Below are positions 1 through 6,411 of a DNA stretch of 18,296 nucleotides, in pieces. The notes under the pieces were generated by a model, which was not told where the DNA came from, ran no database searches, and was given only the letters and a program-made list of their open reading frames with translations. Made by a program: the position numbers and the translations under genes. Source of the stretch: an uncultured Lachnospiraceae bacterium (GTDB taxonomy: Bacteria; Bacillota; Clostridia; Lachnospirales; Lachnospiraceae); the NCBI GenBank assembly GCA_910580005.1, contig CAJTXH010000047.1:1-18296 (forward strand), read 5' to 3'. Each line of letters opens with the position of its first letter. Positions within the stretch are counted from its first letter, which is position 1.

Positions 1-585
1 TTAATACTTATGGACATTGCAAACCAGTCTGGGGGCATGGTTATAGGAACTGGTGATATGTCTGAACTTGCACTGGGATGGGCAACTTACAATGGTGACC
101 ATATGTCAATGTATGGAGTAAATTCTTCTGTCCCTAAAACACTTGTAAGATACCTTGTACTTTATTATGCAGAAACATGTAATGACAATGAATTAAAAGA
201 TATACTTATGGATGTACTTGATACACCTGTAAGCCCGGAACTTCTTCCGCCAGAAGATGGCAGGATATCACAAAAGACAGAAGACCTTGTAGGTCCTTAT
301 GAATTGCATGATTTCTTCTTGTATTATATGATGCGCTTTGGATATACCCCATCCAAAATATACAGGCTTGCAAGATATACATTTGACGGGTCATATAGTG
401 GGGAAACAATATATAAATGGATGTGTACATTTTACCGCAGGTTCTTTTCACAACAGTTTAAACGTTCATGTATCCCTGATGGCCCAAAAGTAGGCAGCGT
501 CGCACTTTCACCACGTGGTGACTGGAGGATGCCGAGTGATGCATGTGTAAATATATGGTTAGATAATTTAGAGAAATTAAAGTAA
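1..585 (+). CDS. nadE: NAD+ synthetase, glutamine-dependent, C-terminal part (5' end outside window)
   Basis: This is the last 194 codons of NAD+ synthetase, which makes NAD+ from deamido-NAD+ using ATP and ammonia, normally supplied by its own glutaminase domain. The reading frame is open from base 1, so the gene starts outside the window. The visible start, LMDIANQSGGMVIGTGDMSE, and the following SELALGWATYNGDHMSMYGVN are the hallmark synthetase motifs around the ATP/deamido-NAD site. The region with PEDGRISQKTEDLVGPYELHDFFLYY is typical of the long (about 640 aa) glutaminase-fused enzyme of Clostridia. The glutaminase domain itself cannot be seen here. The gene ends 64 nt before the next start on the same strand. 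No strong terminator was seen between them, so readthrough is possible. Confidence 0.95.
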   Translation, partial: LILMDIANQSGGMVIGTGDMSELALGWATYNGDHMSMYGVNSSVPKTLVRYLVLYYAETCNDNELKDILMDVLDTPVSPELLPPEDGRISQKTEDLVGPYELHDFFLYYMMRFGYTPSKIYRLARYTFDGSYSGETIYKWMCTFYRRFFSQQFKRSCIPDGPKVGSVALSPRGDWRMPSDACVNIWLDNLEKLK

Positions 586-649
586 ATACTGCTGCCAATC
601 TTATTAAAATATTTGTATAATTTTATTGTTAATATTTCTGGAGGGCAGT

Positions 650-2755
650 ATGGATTTATTATACAGGCTGTTTTATACAGCTTTTTCAATGGGAATTATA
701 ACAGCCGTTATGATGCCAGTTATTTTGCTTTTGAGGCTTCTGCTGTCCAAAGCACCTAAAAAATTTATTGTTTTTTTATGGTTTTTATATTTCTTAAAAG
801 GGATATGCCCAATATCCCTTTCAAGCCCTCTTTGCATTAATAGTAAATGGAACAGGGAATTTCACATGGTACTGGCTCAGCTTGGACTTGAAATTAAAGA
901 TAATTCTGGGATAATGAAAGGATGGCGCAGTGTATTTATTAATGAAATACAAGCAGACAGAAGCTATATAGCATGCACAATAATATGGTGTACTGGAACA
1001 GCGTTTATTTTAATATTTACACTTTTACACCAGGCAAACAACAGGTCATGGCTTAAAAACTCCACCCATATATATGGAAGGATATACCAGTCTGGCGTGG
1101 TGGAAAGCCCTGTTATTTCAGGAATAATTTTTATGAAAATATATCTTCCATCAGAAATGCGTGTCAATGATATAAAATATCTTTTACAGCATTTTGAAGC
1201 ACATAATAAAAACAAGGATGGAATTATAAGGTTTTTTGCATTTATTGTGCTTGCTGTACAATGGTTTAATCCATTTATGTGGCTTGCATATTATTTATTA
1301 AATATAGACATTGAAATTGCAGCAGATGAAACTGTTGTAAAGAATGGCGGCATCAACTCTGCAAACGGCCTGGCACAGGAATTATTAAACATAAAAGAAT
1401 ATCCTTATAAAGGCAGGCAGACATTATTGTTTTTAAGCGAAAAATATACCAAAAAAAGAGCATACCATCTTATTTATATGCCTGGTGGGCAACGCCAGTA
1501 TACAAAACTTGCATTTATTGTTTTATTACTGTGTTTTGTATGGGCATTTTTATTAAGGCCGCTGCAGATATTATGGAATGGCGGGACATGGGGAAATGGC
1601 AGGACACCAGAAAAGGAAGGCCAGCTTTTTAGTGAAAAGGAAGAAATAGTAGCCGCAAGTGTAAATACCGTTTCACCTAGTGGGCTTGAAAGGAATATAC
1701 AGCTTATAATGACATCAGGAAATTATGAAAAGGGCAAGGGGTATACAGGTAATTTTATATTAAAACTTAATGATATTTTTAATGCAGAACTTGACCAGAC
1801 AGATATAAATTACACTTTTAATGATATACCAGAAGGCAGGCTTTTTTTTGAAGAAGGTGCAGAACTTTGTGTATATGATTATAATGCTGATGGCACAAAT
1901 GAACTTGTAATTGGACAGAAAACCGATGTTACTGGAAGCAGGTTTAAAGAAATTACTGGAAAACGCAAAAGAAAAAACTCTGTTTTAAAAGAATATTATA
2001 TATGGAATATCGGGGAAATGTCACTTGATAAAGTTTCAGATGCAATTTATGATACTTCCAGTAAAGATGCAGCATCATGCCAGTTTAATATACCAGCAGA
2101 TACAACTAAAGTAATTACAGTAAAACACTCTAAAGAGAATATTTACTATGTATGGAATACAGAAGAAGAAAAATACCAGCAACAGGAACTAACAAAATCC
2201 AGCCTTAAAAAATATAAAATTGGTTATACTGGTGTAGAAAGCACAGAGGGAGAGAAAAATACACATAAATTACAAAGCGGCAATACTACTTATGTAGAAA
2301 TACAGACACAAAAAGATAAAACAGGCAGTGAAATTATAAAGCAGATTATATTAAATCCTGGAACTTCCCAAAAAGAAATGCCGCTTAAAGAGGGGTATTT
2401 CTGTGATATACAATGGGTAACCCAAAATGATAAAAAATATGCAGTCCTTATTTATAATGGGTTATGGTCAAGGACTTTTACAGTATACGACTTGGACATG
2501 CAGACGGAATATTATTCACATGAAGACGGGAACGGAGTTATTGCTTCAATATTTAAAAACTATAATAATACTGGAGTTGAATTTTACGAAGACAGCCCTG
2601 TTATTTATAAGCTTATGGAGAAAAATGGTGATAACCTGAAGATAGGATTTGCAATAAGCACAAAAGATAATACTTCAATTAACGGTGAATATTTTTACAA
2701 CACAATATCCAAAAACATAACTGGTTTTAGCTATTCACAAAATTCAAACCAGTAA
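650..2755 (+). CDS. BlaR1/M56-like membrane protein with degenerate HExxH site and large extracytoplasmic domain
   Basis: A 701-aa protein of the BlaR1/MecR1 (peptidase M56) family. ATG 650 is chosen over the earlier in-frame ATG at 626 because GGAGGG lies just before it. Hydrophobic segments are near residues 11-32, 37-57, 108-127, 193-215 and 286-305. About 390 residues follow, presumably outside the cell. The zinc-protease region is recognisable: residues 181-185, then WFNPFMWLAYYLLNIDIEIAADE at 205-227. However, the HELAH motif reads HFEAH and the usual CDE reads ADE. The outer part has a calcium-loop-like DYNADGTNELVIG near residues 407-420 instead of a clear penicillin-binding domain. 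No BlaI/MecI repressor gene is next to it. Family membership is what I see; loss of peptidase activity is inference. It may be a membrane sensor or scaffold rather than a protease. Confidence 0.8.
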   Translation: MDLLYRLFYTAFSMGIITAVMMPVILLLRLLLSKAPKKFIVFLWFLYFLKGICPISLSSPLCINSKWNREFHMVLAQLGLEIKDNSGIMKGWRSVFINEIQADRSYIACTIIWCTGTAFILIFTLLHQANNRSWLKNSTHIYGRIYQSGVVESPVISGIIFMKIYLPSEMRVNDIKYLLQHFEAHNKNKDGIIRFFAFIVLAVQWFNPFMWLAYYLLNIDIEIAADETVVKNGGINSANGLAQELLNIKEYPYKGRQTLLFLSEKYTKKRAYHLIYMPGGQRQYTKLAFIVLLLCFVWAFLLRPLQILWNGGTWGNGRTPEKEGQLFSEKEEIVAASVNTVSPSGLERNIQLIMTSGNYEKGKGYTGNFILKLNDIFNAELDQTDINYTFNDIPEGRLFFEEGAELCVYDYNADGTNELVIGQKTDVTGSRFKEITGKRKRKNSVLKEYYIWNIGEMSLDKVSDAIYDTSSKDAASCQFNIPADTTKVITVKHSKENIYYVWNTEEEKYQQQELTKSSLKKYKIGYTGVESTEGEKNTHKLQSGNTTYVEIQTQKDKTGSEIIKQIILNPGTSQKEMPLKEGYFCDIQWVTQNDKKYAVLIYNGLWSRTFTVYDLDMQTEYYSHEDGNGVIASIFKNYNNTGVEFYEDSPVIYKLMEKNGDNLKIGFAISTKDNTSINGEYFYNTISKNITGFSYSQNSNQ

Positions 2756-2769
2756 TAATATGAAAATAT

Positions 2770-2821
2770 AAAGGGCGTACACCTTACAAATGCCCTAGGC
2801 ATATGCAGCAGTACTCCCTTT
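2770..2821. terminator. Nested inverted repeat between convergent genes, possible bidirectional terminator
   Basis: Outer arms AAAGGGCGTAC (2770-2780) and GTACTCCCTTT (2811-2821) pair with one mismatch. Inside them ATGCC-CTA-GGCAT (2790-2802) forms a perfect short hairpin. The 3' arm is followed by ATATATTTT. The element lies between the ends of the convergent M56-like and DUF402 genes and touches the DUF402 stop codon. A terminator role is inferred from position and structure; the T-tract is interrupted. Confidence 0.45.
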
Positions 2822-3293
2822 ATATATTTTCGATATAATTTGTGTACTTCTGGAAATCACCGGAATAAATAGTTTTTAAAAGCGAATCTGCACTTCTCAT
2901 CGCAAAAGCTATAGTAGAAGTTTTAAGTATACCTTTTTCCATTGCATCAGCAAACTCATCCATATCAACAACTTCCACATGCCCATCAGGATATACAAGT
3001 ATATCAACAAGAAGGTCATTAAATGTGTATGTGTTATCTTCCTTATTATAGACTGTTTCTATAATGTCACAGTACCAGTATACAAATTGTCCTGCTTCAT
3101 CAAATATTTTGCTTACTTTTATACCATCTTTAATAAAATATGCCGAAATACCATTATTAATATCATGTCTTGGCTTAAGTACGTTCCATTTGGTAATTAT
3201 AATACCATCCTTAAACATTATAATATGGTCATCCTTCAGTTCTGTTATTTCTTCTGGTATAAAACGCCTGCGGAATAATTTTATATTGTTCAT
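2820..3293 (-). CDS. DUF402 domain protein (Ntdp/FomD-like)
   Basis: A 157-aa cytoplasmic protein with the DUF402 pattern: GQFVYWYCDIIETV (about residues 68-81), then FNDLLVDILVYPDGHVEVVD (92-111) and DEFADAMEKGIL (112-123). Characterised DUF402 proteins include nucleoside tri/diphosphatases (Ntdp) and FomD-type hydrolases. They use clustered acidic residues to bind metal, and similar acidic positions are visible here. The exact substrate cannot be deduced. AAAGGA stands about 12 nt before the ATG, slightly far. A clean promoter lies upstream on the same strand. The gene is convergent with the M56-like gene and divergent from the SPFH operon, so it is probably a single-gene unit. Confidence 0.85.
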   Translation of the reverse strand: MNNIKLFRRRFIPEEITELKDDHIIMFKDGIIITKWNVLKPRHDINNGISAYFIKDGIKVSKIFDEAGQFVYWYCDIIETVYNKEDNTYTFNDLLVDILVYPDGHVEVVDMDEFADAMEKGILKTSTIAFAMRSADSLLKTIYSGDFQKYTNYIENI

Positions 3294-3340
3294 AGTCTGC
3301 TTTATTCCTTTCTATAGCTAATAAATAAGGTATTGGAATA

Positions 3341-3369
3341 ATTATAATAGCCATCTGGCATATTGTAAA
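3341..3369 (-). promoter_or_regulatory. Sigma-A-type promoter for the DUF402 gene
   Basis: On the minus strand TTTACA (3364-3369) and TATAAT (3341-3346) are separated by exactly 17 nt and lie about 50 nt upstream of the DUF402 start. The match to the vegetative consensus is 5/6 and 6/6. Confidence 0.7.
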
Positions 3370-3421
3370 GAAATTTTTTCAAAATTTATTCAGTATTTTA
3401 TCCGTGAAAAGACCCAGAGAA

Positions 3422-3455
3422 GCATAATAAACGCATGAATGAACATTATGCGTTT
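3422..3455. promoter_or_regulatory. Two overlapping, mutually exclusive dyads at the SPFH-operon promoter
   Basis: AAACGCAT (3429-3436) and ATGCGTTT (3448-3455) form a perfect 8-bp dyad. GCATAAT (3422-3428) and ATTATGC (3445-3451) form a perfect 7-bp dyad using overlapping 3' bases. The pair covers the proposed -35 box at 3440-3445. It could be an operator for a dimeric regulator; if transcribed from further upstream it could be an RNA switch. Confidence 0.4.
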
Positions 3456-3468
3456 GTTCTGCTATATT
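3440..3468 (+). promoter_or_regulatory. Candidate promoter of the small membrane protein/SPFH operon
   Basis: TGAACA (3440-3445) and TATATT (3463-3468) are separated by 17 nt. The predicted transcript would start near 3475, giving a leader of about 175 nt that contains the whole structured element before the first start codon. The match to consensus is moderate. Confidence 0.45.
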
Positions 3469-3472
3469 TACA

Positions 3473-3618
3473 CGTCCGTTTCATAAAATTTCCAGCCGTC
3501 CTTTGTTTGCAGACGGACGCAGGGTTTCCGTACCCAGCTGGGAATGGGAAACCTGCTGTTTACTGGCAAAGCCCAGAATTATAACTGGAAATTATGTTGT
3601 GTGGCAGGTTATCCACAC
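3473..3618 (+). ncRNA. Structured 5' leader RNA (unrecognised; riboswitch/attenuator candidate)
   Basis: Several helices can be drawn by eye. The closing stem is AATTTCCAG (3487-3495) with CTGGAAATT (3585-3593), 9 bp perfect. Inside are CCGTC (3496-3500) with GACGG (3512-3516), GCAGG..TTTCC with GGAAA.CCTGC (about 3519-3554) capped by CCCAGCTGGG, and CTGG (3563-3566) with CCAG (3573-3576). A competing helix joins CGTCCGT (3473-3479) to ACGGACG (3513-3519), which would destroy the CCGTC/GACGG stem. A further perfect hairpin, GTGTGG (3599-3604) with CCACAC (3613-3618), sits just before the ribosome-binding region. I do not recognise a known riboswitch class. The element reads toward the 53-aa/SPFH operon. 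Confidence 0.5.
3487..3529 (+). repeat. Dispersed repeat block, copy A
   Basis: This 43-nt block matches 18138-18184 at 35 of 40 aligned bases, plus one 4-nt length difference. The shared parts in order are AATTTCCAG, TCCTTTGTTTG, ACGGAC, CAGGG and TTCC. In addition, the right end of this element, ATAACTGGAAATTAT (3581-3595), is the exact reverse complement of the left end of copy B. Neither copy is coding. Confidence 0.75.
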
Positions 3619-3630
3619 AGTATGAAAGCG

Positions 3631-3644
3631 GCGCAGAAGTGAGG
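3631..3644 (+). promoter_or_regulatory. Shared 14-nt translation-initiation block, copy 1
   Basis: GCGCAGAAGTGAGG is followed by 6 nt and then the ATG of the 53-aa membrane protein. The GAGG is the ribosome-binding core. It decides the start at 3651 over the upstream in-frame ATG at 3594. Near-identical blocks with the same spacing occur at 3843-3856 and 15870-15883. Confidence 0.65.
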
Positions 3645-3650
3645 AAAAAT

Positions 3651-3812
3651 ATGAACCCAGTATTATGGATATTAGTACTATTAGCAGCAGTTTTATTATG
3701 GTTTATAATTTCTTTTATTTTTGTTCCGCTTGGCAGGTTTGTATTAAAAAGGTTGGATAATGTAATGGGGATTTTAAATAATGATGAACAAAAAGAAGAC
3801 GAAAAAAAGTGA
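3651..3812 (+). CDS. Small single-pass membrane protein (53 aa), first gene of SPFH operon
   Basis: A 53-aa protein with one strongly hydrophobic segment (about residues 4-26, PVLWILVLLAAVLLWFIISF), a basic stretch (RFVLKRL) and a highly charged tail rich in D, E and K (residues 43-53). The start follows GAGG by 6 nt. It ends about 50 nt before the SPFH gene on the same strand, so the two are probably co-transcribed. I do not recognise a named family. An accessory or partner of the SPFH membrane assembly is a reasonable inference from linkage only. The long leader with structured RNA applies to this gene first. Confidence 0.65.
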   Translation: MNPVLWILVLLAAVLLWFIISFIFVPLGRFVLKRLDNVMGILNNDEQKEDEKK

Positions 3813-3842
3813 AAACACTAATTTTTTAATTTGCACCCGGCA

Positions 3843-3856
3843 GTGCAGAAATGAGG
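3843..3856 (+). promoter_or_regulatory. Shared 14-nt translation-initiation block, copy 2
   Basis: GTGCAGAAATGAGG followed by 6 nt and the ATG at 3863. The ATG inside the block (3851) is in frame but has no ribosome-binding site of its own, so the start at 3863 is preferred. Confidence 0.65.
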
Positions 3857-3862
3857 TGGAAT

Positions 3863-4732
3863 ATGGCTAAAAGAAAATCTGGTTTAATTGGAGGGATTAT
3901 TACTGCTGTAATAATTTTTATTGCATTAATATGTCTGGTAATGTGTATTGAAAAAGTGCCAGTTGGTTATGAAGCAGTTGTATATTCCGTAAATGGTGGT
4001 GTACAAGATGAAACACTGACACAGGGATGGCATATTATAGCACCAACAAAAAAGGCAAAGATTTTTACAATTAGCAATGAACAGCTTTTGCTTACACAGG
4101 ACAGCAGGGAAGGAAGCAAGAATGATGAATCATTTAAGGTATCAACTTCTGATGATGCAAGTATAGCGATAAGTTTCCAGATGACATATAAGTTTGATGA
4201 ATTAAAACTTATTGATACATATAAGAAATTCAGGGGCATGGATGGTGAAACTATTGTAAATAACCGTGTAAAATCTGTTTTAAAGTCTAAAGTTTCAGAA
4301 GTTACTACTGATTATTCCATGATGGATATTTATTCGGGAAACAGAAGTGAAATTAATAACAGACTTACAGAATACCTTGATAGCCAGTTTAGTGATGCAT
4401 ATGGAATACAAGTGCTTGATGCATCTGTAATAGATGTACATCCAGATGAACAGCTAAAGGAGGCAATTAATAACCATGTTACTGCATTACAGAAGAAACA
4501 GCAGGCATTAGCTGAACAGGAAACGGCAAAGGTTGAGGCTGAAACAGCCCTGATTAAAGCACAGAATGAAGCTGATATTAAGGTAAAAGAAGCTGAAGCA
4601 AAGGCAAATAAGTTAAAGGCTGATTCCATCACAGATGAGCTTATAAGTATGAAAGATGCTGAGGCAAGGCTTAAGCATGGATGGGTAACTGTACAGTCAG
4701 GGAATGCAGCAGTTGTGACAGAACAAAAATAG
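3863..4732 (+). CDS. SPFH/band-7 (prohibitin/stomatin-like) membrane protein
   Basis: A 289-aa protein with an N-terminal membrane anchor (residues 7-29), then an SPFH/band-7 domain. Typical elements are EKVPVGYEAVVYSVNGGVQDETLTQGWHII (about 30-59), a beta-rich core with KVSTSDDASIAISFQMTYKF, and QVLDASVIDVHPDEQLKEAI near residues 184-203. From about 203 to 253 an Ala/Glu/Lys/Gln-rich coiled coil follows, with repeated QE, AE and EA steps. Such proteins form large oligomeric rings or cages on membranes and organise microdomains or regulate membrane proteases. No protease is next door here. The gene shares its leader with the 53-aa membrane protein and ends about 110 nt before a strong terminator. 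Family assignment is firm; the client process is unknown. Confidence 0.9.
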   Translation: MAKRKSGLIGGIITAVIIFIALICLVMCIEKVPVGYEAVVYSVNGGVQDETLTQGWHIIAPTKKAKIFTISNEQLLLTQDSREGSKNDESFKVSTSDDASIAISFQMTYKFDELKLIDTYKKFRGMDGETIVNNRVKSVLKSKVSEVTTDYSMMDIYSGNRSEINNRLTEYLDSQFSDAYGIQVLDASVIDVHPDEQLKEAINNHVTALQKKQQALAEQETAKVEAETALIKAQNEADIKVKEAEAKANKLKADSITDELISMKDAEARLKHGWVTVQSGNAAVVTEQK

Positions 4733-4844
4733 AAAACAGGCTCATCCTGGAAAGGTAATATACTATATGCAGATTACAAGCCGTTTTACATTAGCAATAC
4801 ATATTTTTACATGTATTGACATATTTAACAGTAAGCAGAAAAGT

Positions 4845-4875
4845 AACCGTCACTTATTTTTAAGTGACGGTTTTT
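4845..4875 (+). terminator. Rho-independent terminator of the SPFH operon
   Basis: A perfect 12-bp stem, AACCGTCACTTA with TAAGTGACGGTT, has a TTTT loop and continues into a T-run. It is the clearest terminator in the window. It lies about 110 nt after the SPFH stop. Confidence 0.9.
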
Positions 4876-5063
4876 ATGCCCCAAAGATTTACGCCCAATT
4901 TTTTAACTACCAGAAAATAAAGGCGGATGACATAAAAATGCCTTTAACAGTTATATTAGGAGATTTGGAATTTACGGGTTTTGTTGCCACAAATGGGGGC
5001 AGCGTATCTATTCTGTTTTCATACTACTTTCCTTATGAATTTTAAATAATAATCTTATTGTTT
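4876..5063. other. Intergenic, no gene seen
   Basis: The open frame that can be drawn through 4767-5045 crosses the terminator, has no ribosome-binding site and looks like no known protein. I see no other element here. Confidence 0.5.
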
Positions 5064-6125
5064 CTAAAACTTCTCTTTATACTCAGCAATTAGTTCTTTG
5101 AATTCATCACAATCTTGGAGAAAACCATATTCGGAGCCTCGTTCCATTTCTGTTAGTATTACTGGCAACATTTGCTTTGAATCAGAGACCTTCGCAATGT
5201 GATAGAATAACGGATTGCTACTCATATCCCATGGCACAAGCAATTCTGCAAGCATCTTCCGTAAAATATAAATACAGTTATCAGTATTTTTTTCAGCTCC
5301 AGCTATTTGCAAAAGAGGAACAAATGAATTGTACTTCCATAAGCCAAAAAGTTCAGACATTTGACTTGCTTTATCCGCAATTTTTTTTGCAATATGCATC
5401 TTATCAGAAATTAATTCTGTATCTATCATTTTATAAAGTAATATCTGCACCTTATTAACCGCCATAAGCAATGCATTTTGTAAATCTTGCAAGGCTTTTT
5501 CTGTTTTACCTTGATGTTGATATATATTAACTTGTAACACCAACTTATCAGCTATGCTGCTTATAATATCCTCCCTGTCAGGCATTAAGTCTAAAACCTC
5601 TTGCGCCTTGTCATAATCCCCTTTGCGAACAAGCCTGCTTACAATCATAAAGTTAGCACTATTGCTTATTTTTGTGTCATTGCTTTCAGCAAGACGATTA
5701 TACCACGAAAGAATTATTTTTTCATAAGAACACATTTCCTCAGAAGGCAGCCCAAACATTGTTAGAAGTCCGTCCAGTTGAAAAGTAAGACAGTGCAGCA
5801 ATGTTTCATTGTGAGGATATTCATGAATTTTCTGTTCTGCGGCTATGAAGCCTTCGCCAATTCCTTTTGACTGAACAATCTCTGATATTTCTTTACAAAA
5901 CAGGCTGATTTCTTGCTGGGATATGTCCTCACGAAAGCAAAGCAGTGTATTTAAATCAGTTTTCAATAAACGGGCCAACGGAGCTAAAAGGGAAATATCT
6001 GGACTTGTTGCGCCTTTTTCCCACTTGTTAACTGCTGGTGTTGATACATTCAGATATTCCGCCACTTGTTCCTGCGTTAATCCTAATGATTTTCGTTTTT
6101 CTTGAATTACTAAGTTCATTGGCAT
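5064..6125 (-). CDS. XRE-family regulator with helical-repeat C-terminal domain
   Basis: A 353-aa protein. Residues about 5-60 are a clear XRE/Cro-type helix-turn-helix: GLTQEQVAEYLNVSTPAVNKWEKG, then PDISLLAPLARLLKTDLNTLL. The remaining 290 residues are alpha-helical with TPR-like character (for example KGDYDKAQEVLDLMPDRED and HQGKTEKALQDLQNALL). This domain layout is common in Firmicute XRE regulators, some of which sense peptides (Rgg/PlcR/PrgX group). No partner peptide gene was found here. AAGGAGA lies 7 nt before the first ATG, which supports this start over the ATG two codons later. A 14-bp perfect palindrome about 30 nt upstream may be its own operator. Confidence 0.88.
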   Translation of the reverse strand: MPMNLVIQEKRKSLGLTQEQVAEYLNVSTPAVNKWEKGATSPDISLLAPLARLLKTDLNTLLCFREDISQQEISLFCKEISEIVQSKGIGEGFIAAEQKIHEYPHNETLLHCLTFQLDGLLTMFGLPSEEMCSYEKIILSWYNRLAESNDTKISNSANFMIVSRLVRKGDYDKAQEVLDLMPDREDIISSIADKLVLQVNIYQHQGKTEKALQDLQNALLMAVNKVQILLYKMIDTELISDKMHIAKKIADKASQMSELFGLWKYNSFVPLLQIAGAEKNTDNCIYILRKMLAELLVPWDMSSNPLFYHIAKVSDSKQMLPVILTEMERGSEYGFLQDCDEFKELIAEYKEKF

Positions 6126-6152
6126 AAGTATATCTCCTTGATTTTCAATGAT

Positions 6153-6166
6153 ACAAAAGCTTTTGT
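6153..6166. promoter_or_regulatory. Perfect 14-bp palindrome upstream of the XRE gene
   Basis: ACAAAAGCTTTTGT lies 28 nt upstream of the XRE-TPR start, where a promoter would be. XRE regulators commonly bind such dyads and autoregulate. That it is the operator is inference. Confidence 0.45.
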
Positions 6167-6228
6167 TGATTAGATTTTACCATGGGATTAAGCTGCTGAC
6201 AATTGAGTGAATATTAATTTAAGGGAAA

Positions 6229-6253
6229 TTATATTAACCATAAGTTAATATAA
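6229..6253. repeat. AT-rich perfect inverted repeat
   Basis: TTATATTAAC and GTTAATATAA are exact 10-nt arms separated by CATAA. It lies between the XRE-TPR gene and the debris of a sensor kinase. There is no G/C-rich stem or T-run, so an operator or a recombination-site remnant is as likely as a terminator. Confidence 0.45.
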
Positions 6254-6264
6254 AGTATCTATTA

Positions 6265-6411
6265 TCAAACGGCGATAGACTTGTTTTCTTTTTTGGTGGG
6301 TAATATAAGACAAAGGATATAATAATCGTCCTGCAATTCCCTAATTGCCTTTCTTACAGTTTCAGGGCTATTGCCAGCTTCTTTAATATCAATGTGTAAG
6401 GCACTGATAAA
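6265..6411 (-). pseudogene. Fragment with helix-turn-helix-like sequence, fused after the broken kinase
   Basis: After a stop codon, 48 codons stay open on the minus strand and include LHIDIKEAGNSPETVRKAIRELQDD. This resembles the recognition-helix part of a winged-helix regulator (NSPETVRKAIREL). It has no start codon or ribosome-binding site and overlaps the end of the truncated kinase in another frame. I read it as the tail of an unrelated gene joined by a deletion; the family is not identified. Confidence 0.35.

Noticed and set aside
3487..3593. Cyclic-di-GMP-type riboswitch
   Set aside because: Short matches such as GGCAAAGCC and ACGCAGGG look suggestive, but the order and arrangement of conserved stretches do not fit the known class.
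3629..3660. CRISPR or tandem repeat array
   Set aside because: The 14-nt block recurs only at start codons of separate genes, with no regular spacer array anywhere in the window.
4767..5045. 92-codon open frame after the SPFH gene
   Set aside because: It crosses the strong terminator, has no ribosome-binding site and no protein-like family pattern.
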